From Adineta vaga (taxonomy: Eukaryota; Rotifera), in contig CP075496.1 of assembly GCA_021613535.1 (NCBI GenBank), forward strand, positions 3,720,001 through 3,784,000: a DNA stretch of 64,000 nucleotides. The letters run 5' to 3'. The translations under genes were made by a program, and so were the position numbers. Of this stretch, positions 59,763-64,000 are shown in pieces (the stretch's first letter is position 1; each line of letters begins with the position of its first letter). The notes beneath the pieces are model-generated. The model saw nothing but the letters and a program-made list of their open reading frames with translations, was not told the DNA's origin and did not search any database.

Positions 59763-61691
59763 CTTTGATCCTAACAACGAAAATAATGTACTTTATAATG
59801 TGCTTGTCATTTCACGTCTTCTTATATTATAATATAGGTACACGGCTGATTCATATACATGAGATGATGAGTAATACATACCAATGATTTTATTGGTGAG
59901 ACTTTTTTTAGCTTTTTTCTACTTAAATTGACATGAATGATCATCCTTCAAGAAAGTTTTTTTTAATGGTTTCAATTCATTTGCTTAGATTTTGAAAGTT
60001 CTCAGTATGATTATAGCAAACTAGATTGAAATAGTAATCGAGTGAAACTAGTGCCATCTATCTACATTGAATCTGCATTCCTTTCTTTCTTCTTATGTGA
60101 ATCAAGAGTCTTCATCTTCAATGATTCAATTCGGTTCGGTAGAATATCATTTACAAAAAAACATGTAATTTTTATATAAAAACTTACTAAAATATATTTA
60201 ATATCATATCAGGCCTGATTATCTTATCTATCAGTTTGAGTTATCTCAGTATCGTAGTGATTCACACAAAGTAAATAGCTTTTTTGAAAAAGTCCGAAAT
60301 CATGAAGACTCATTCTGCATATGTGAATACGTTGGCGGAGAAAAGTGGGAGATATAGTTTAGATATGATTCTTGCAATTACAATCATACGGAATTGAAGA
60401 AAAAAAGAGATATTTTCAATTGCTCTTTGAATGAATGCAAGATATGTACATTTGATATTCTTCACACTAACATAAACGGATTGATAGGATCAGAATCGAT
60501 AATGAAAATGTTTGTAATTCTTTATCATCGTATCATATTCAACAATAAAGTTATGGAATCGATAAATTCATTTCCCGAGAAAACTAACAATATATAATTA
60601 CATAGTAAAATTATAGTTATAACTCATTATCAAAAGATTTACGCAGCATTCAAATGAATAACATTTTCTTTTTGTTTTATGTTTCAAAAAGAATGTTCTT
60701 TTCGGTTAATGAACAATCATTATAAATTTAATTCTATTGCACAATTGAATTTTCTTCAGTAATAAAGCAAACTGTTGACCAATTAAATTGGAATTAACTA
60801 TCACATAACATTTACGTCACTAAGAAAAAAAAAGAAATCTATAATGAAGGTTAAATAAAATGAGTCGTGCGTCATCAATAGAATTTTCTATAGTTTCTCT
60901 TTTTTGTTAAGTTTTTCAAATGGCAAATATTTTCAAGTGAATGTTTATTGAAATAGGTTATTTCTATTGTTTTCTCATACTTTATATTCATAGATTTCTT
61001 TCTCCTGTTTTTCTTAAATTGAAAGATCGACGGACAATGATGACAAATTAATTATTGGTCGGAAAGGTTGAATAACAATAAGAAGGAACGATAACTTTTT
61101 TTCTTTCTCAATCTTTTCCGTTTCTGTTTTTTACTTCATTTTAACTTTCATTAATAATATAGAATTCTCTCCCTCCCTCTCTCTGTGTCTTTATTTTACT
61201 AAGAAAAAGAGAGATGTTCAATGCACGCGATGTCAGACGTTCTCGAGGTGGGTCGGTGCCTTACTGTTTTCTAGAAAAGAGAAAAAAGAATTAACTGAAA
61301 AAATAAGAATCATGATTTTTCCGACAATCGACGAATATCGAAACAGAGAGACAGAGAAAGAGGGAGAGAGAGAAAAAGAGAAACAATCACTTTGTATGAA
61401 TAAGAATTTCCGTTTCTTTTCTTCTAAAACTTGCTTTACAGCTAACAAACACGCTCACACATATACCTTGTCGAATTCAGCCGGCAACTACATTATCTCA
61501 CATATAAATTGTGTGTTACTTTTTATTCATACAATCAATTATATTTGCTTCAAGAAACCATTTCATTAAAACAAGTTTAAATCGAACTAAGTACGTATAA
61601 TACCTTTAGCATGAACGATTTTATTACATATATATATATATATATATATATTTCCCAAATATTTCTGCTCATATAGTTTCTAACGATCAAA
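59763..61691. other. 1.9-kb intergenic region with divergent promoters
   Basis: No supported gene. It includes a CT-rich patch at about 61165-61190, a GA-rich patch at 61345-61385 and an (AT)n microsatellite at 61629-61652. Small ORFs (60394-60597, 61312-61569) show no motif. Confidence 0.45.
61629..61652. repeat. (AT)n microsatellite
   Basis: About twelve consecutive AT/TA units directly upstream of the YbaY-like gene. Confidence 0.85.
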
Positions 61692-62115
61692 ATGGTGAGA
61701 CGTATCGAAGGTACGATTGATTATGAAAAACATAATGAGATTCTCAATGATAATCATAAAGTTCTAATCTATCTTGATGATATGACATTGACAGGTAAGA
61801 CGATCAGTTGTACTTTTCGTTTATTGATTAAATCTCTTGAATTGATTAGATATCGGTTCACAAGATGGTTCTTACGTTCGTAAATTTCATACAATTGCAA
61901 AATTAATTCTTGAAAATCAAGTTCTTACATTTCCGATCACTTTTAACCTTGAATATGATGAAAAAGATATTGAAAAAACATCGAATTATTCAATTCGTGT
62001 ACGAATTGTTGCTGATGGAAAAACTCGTTTTATTACAAGTTCAAATATTCCTGTATTAACAAAAGGTTATGGTGATATGGTTGATATTCGAGTAGAAAAA
62101 ATCGATTTAATGTGA
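61692..62115 (+). CDS. YbaY/YscW-like small beta-barrel protein (bacterial-type family)
   Basis: Two exons separated by a 53-bp intron (about 61796-61848) encode about 123 residues. The pattern matches the bacterial YbaY / type III secretion lipoprotein-chaperone family (PF09619): IEGTIDYEK, KVLIYLDDMTLTD, KLILENQVLTFPITFNLEYD, IEKTSNYSIRVRIVADGKTR, FITSSNIPVLTKG, then DIRVEKIDLM. In bacteria the domain usually follows a lipoprotein signal peptide and its role is poorly defined. Here there is no signal peptide, so a cytosolic location is expected. Presence of a spliceosomal intron and host-like codon use shows it is a resident gene and not contamination. Transfer from bacteria is an inference, since some other invertebrates also carry the domain. 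Confidence 0.7.
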
Positions 62116-63754
62116 TAAACGTCCTCACCCCAAACAAAAAACAAACCTATGACGAACGAACAAATTGTTCTTTCTCAGAAATGTTAAAGTTTTCTTTTCT
62201 GTGTGCTTGTATTGTGTAAAATAAAACATGAAAACAAAATTCGAACAACCTCTGTATAATCATGCAACAATAAACAATTGAAATCTTCTTTTGTATAAGA
62301 GATTTTTTCGAGTTGATCATTGTAGTTGACATATACTTTCAAAGAAAATTGTTTATGTGCTCATTTATGCACGAGATTTGATCAAATAATTCATTATTAG
62401 CAAGAAGGTCATGAGATAGTAATCAAATATCATGAAAACTAAATGAATAATCAAATTGAAAGGAAAGTTTTTTTTCCCCGTTATTCATAGGAATATAAAC
62501 ATAGTTAGATTTTGACAGATTCTTTTTATTGCTATATTAATATTCTCATTAAGAAAAAGAAAAGAGAAATCTGTTGTTTTTGATAAGTTGATTAAGTTCA
62601 TTTGCTATGAAGTGTGTTGCATATTTTCTTTGTTATTCAAGTACTTATTGATGTTATAGGAGAGAGAAAGAAACAGACAAAAGTCGATGATGTATTCTAT
62701 TTGGATTTGATCTTTTTTTCCTACGAACTATTCAATGACATTTCTTAACAATAAAAAAGACATAAACACTATGAACGATTCCTTGATATCTACAAATTGA
62801 AGTATCAGATCTGATATGACTAAAAAGAGAATCGTGTTATGTGCTCGAGGGAAATTCAGGTTAACTATCACGATGTTTACTTTACTGTTGAAATTGTTAT
62901 TGTTCTTCTGATAAAATAGTCTGTAAATCAATAAAATGCAAAAATTAACCGAAGAAAAGAGAGTTTTGAATTATTAATTCGTTATATTTATCTTTACTGG
63001 ATTTTTTCTTAGAACAAATAATGTGAAGGTACAGTTATACTCTTTTTATCTAATTATTAAATCAATGATCTATATAATAATAATAAATTTTATTAGACAA
63101 GACGAATATATTTAGTAAAGATATATATATATTTATGTCTTTCCATTGTCATTGATTTTTGTACTAGAATAAACTTTAAAAACATTTTTCAAGCTCATTA
63201 ATTTATTCTACTTGAAGAAAGAAATAATCTGATTAAACTATTCAACTTTTCCTACAGTTTTCATTACTTTAATTTCTCTTCGTAGAAAATTATCAATTTA
63301 AATGAGTTTATATACGAGTAGCATGTCAATTAATTCTAGATGTTCTTCGATAATAATAAATATCGAGAGAGATTTTTCTAAAGCTCACAAATATTTTAAT
63401 AGTACATCATGAGGTATATCCAGTTGATTTGAAACGAAAAGAAATAATAATTATTGTAGAATATAACGATGAAAAAAATTTCAATTGAATCACTCTAGTC
63501 ATGCGTTCCATTTATAAATGATGAAATAGAATGAAACAGTTTTTGACTTATGTCAACAAGATCGTTTTATTTATTGTTTTTTTTTATCAGAATTCAACAA
63601 AATTCATATACACATATCACATAAATAACAATGCAGACGTCAATAAAATTAAGAGTATAACAGAATAAGACGCAAAGCAAAAAATTGAAAGTTATTAGGA
63701 AAGAAAAGAAAAGAAAAGAAAGAAAGAAAGAATACTTTTTAAAAAATCTCTTGT
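62116..63754. other. Convergent 1.6-kb intergenic region
   Basis: The YbaY-like gene and the SLC25A3 gene converge. No coding feature is supported. A (AAAAG)n/(AAAG)n run lies at about 63702-63731, directly 3' of the carrier gene. Confidence 0.45.
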
Positions 63755-63954
63755 TCAACTTTTCACACTTAAATCACGTATTAACGGTTCTTTGTCACTA
63801 GTAAATCCGTATCTTTTCTGTAGTGAAAGTGGTGGCTGTGGCGGTGGTGGTCGTGGTAATGCTAAAACGACTTTGACAGTATCATAAATAAACCATTGCA
63901 AAGCTGTTAACGTTCCAATCATGAAAATTCGTGGACCAAGACCTTTCCATAAAC
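63755..63954 (-). CDS. SLC25A3: Mitochondrial phosphate carrier, last exon (5' part beyond window)
   Basis: The terminal exon begins after a ctag acceptor at 63955 and encodes [20 protein letters not shown], then [20 protein letters not shown] and a tail ending DLSVKS. The [23 protein letters not shown]...LPRPPPP block is diagnostic for the mitochondrial phosphate carrier, which imports inorganic phosphate with protons for ATP synthesis. The tail after [10 protein letters not shown] is longer than in vertebrates. The other exons lie right of position 64000. Confidence 0.93.
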
Positions 63955-64000
63955 CTAGCGAACAAATAAAAAGAAACATTTTCTATGTGCTTTCACAATC

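Noticed and set aside
1-64000. tRNA, rRNA, CRISPR, bacterial operons and intact transposons
   Set aside because: No tRNA B-box with a matching cloverleaf, no regularly spaced repeats, and no transposase or reverse transcriptase core motifs were recognised by eye. Short or degenerate cases could be missed without a scanner.

Overview
The window is eukaryotic, animal nuclear DNA. It is AT-rich and gene-dense, and most introns are only about 50-60 bp with clean GT/AG ends. Several genes are animal-specific (I-BAR MTSS, SoxC-like, Teashirt-like, APLF, a BCH-domain protein). The compact introns, a ceramide phosphoethanolamine synthase-like gene, a DD3-3 homologue, a bacterial-type YbaY-fold gene and a decayed G-rich tract containing TGTGGG units (the telomere repeat described for bdelloid rotifers) together suggest a bdelloid rotifer. 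That assignment is inference; no search was run.

Left part, 1-12.3 kb: the 5' half of an MTSS-type I-BAR gene (minus), then HADHB (trifunctional protein beta), POLR2F/RPB6 and CSE1L (all plus). RPB6 and CSE1L are only 75 nt apart with an acceptor-like AG between them, so they may be one operon resolved by spliced-leader trans-splicing.

Middle-left, 12.3-24.8 kb, looks rearranged. It holds a QNG1 (queuosine salvage) gene without its N-terminal third, an unassigned minus-strand exon, a small helical minus-strand gene, a claudin-like membrane protein, a telomere-like tract, and a 1.5-kb direct duplication of an RGS-like gene whose two copies are damaged at opposite ends. A zinc-finger gene, a nested palindrome and one member of a dispersed repeat lie between the two copies.

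Centre, 25-45.2 kb: Teashirt-like zinc-finger gene with a 3.8-kb gene-free upstream region, an RRM protein, a divergent SoxC-like gene, an intronless HDAC6-like pseudoenzyme with an N-terminal ZnF-UBP, APLF, a two-pass membrane protein, ADRM1/RPN13, a CPES-like enzyme and a leucine-rich repeat protein.

Right part, 45.9-64 kb: a 9-kb BCH-domain (BNIP2/PRUNE2-like) gene with a long acidic N-terminus, a membrane-protein gene nested on the opposite strand of one intron, a DD3-3-like membrane glycoprotein gene, the YbaY-like gene, and the last exon of an SLC25A3-type mitochondrial phosphate carrier.

Most genes are unrelated housekeeping or developmental genes without shared pathway logic. The most unusual items are the HDAC6-like pseudoenzyme, the reciprocally damaged RGS-like pair beside telomere-like DNA, and the possible RPB6-CSE1L operon.
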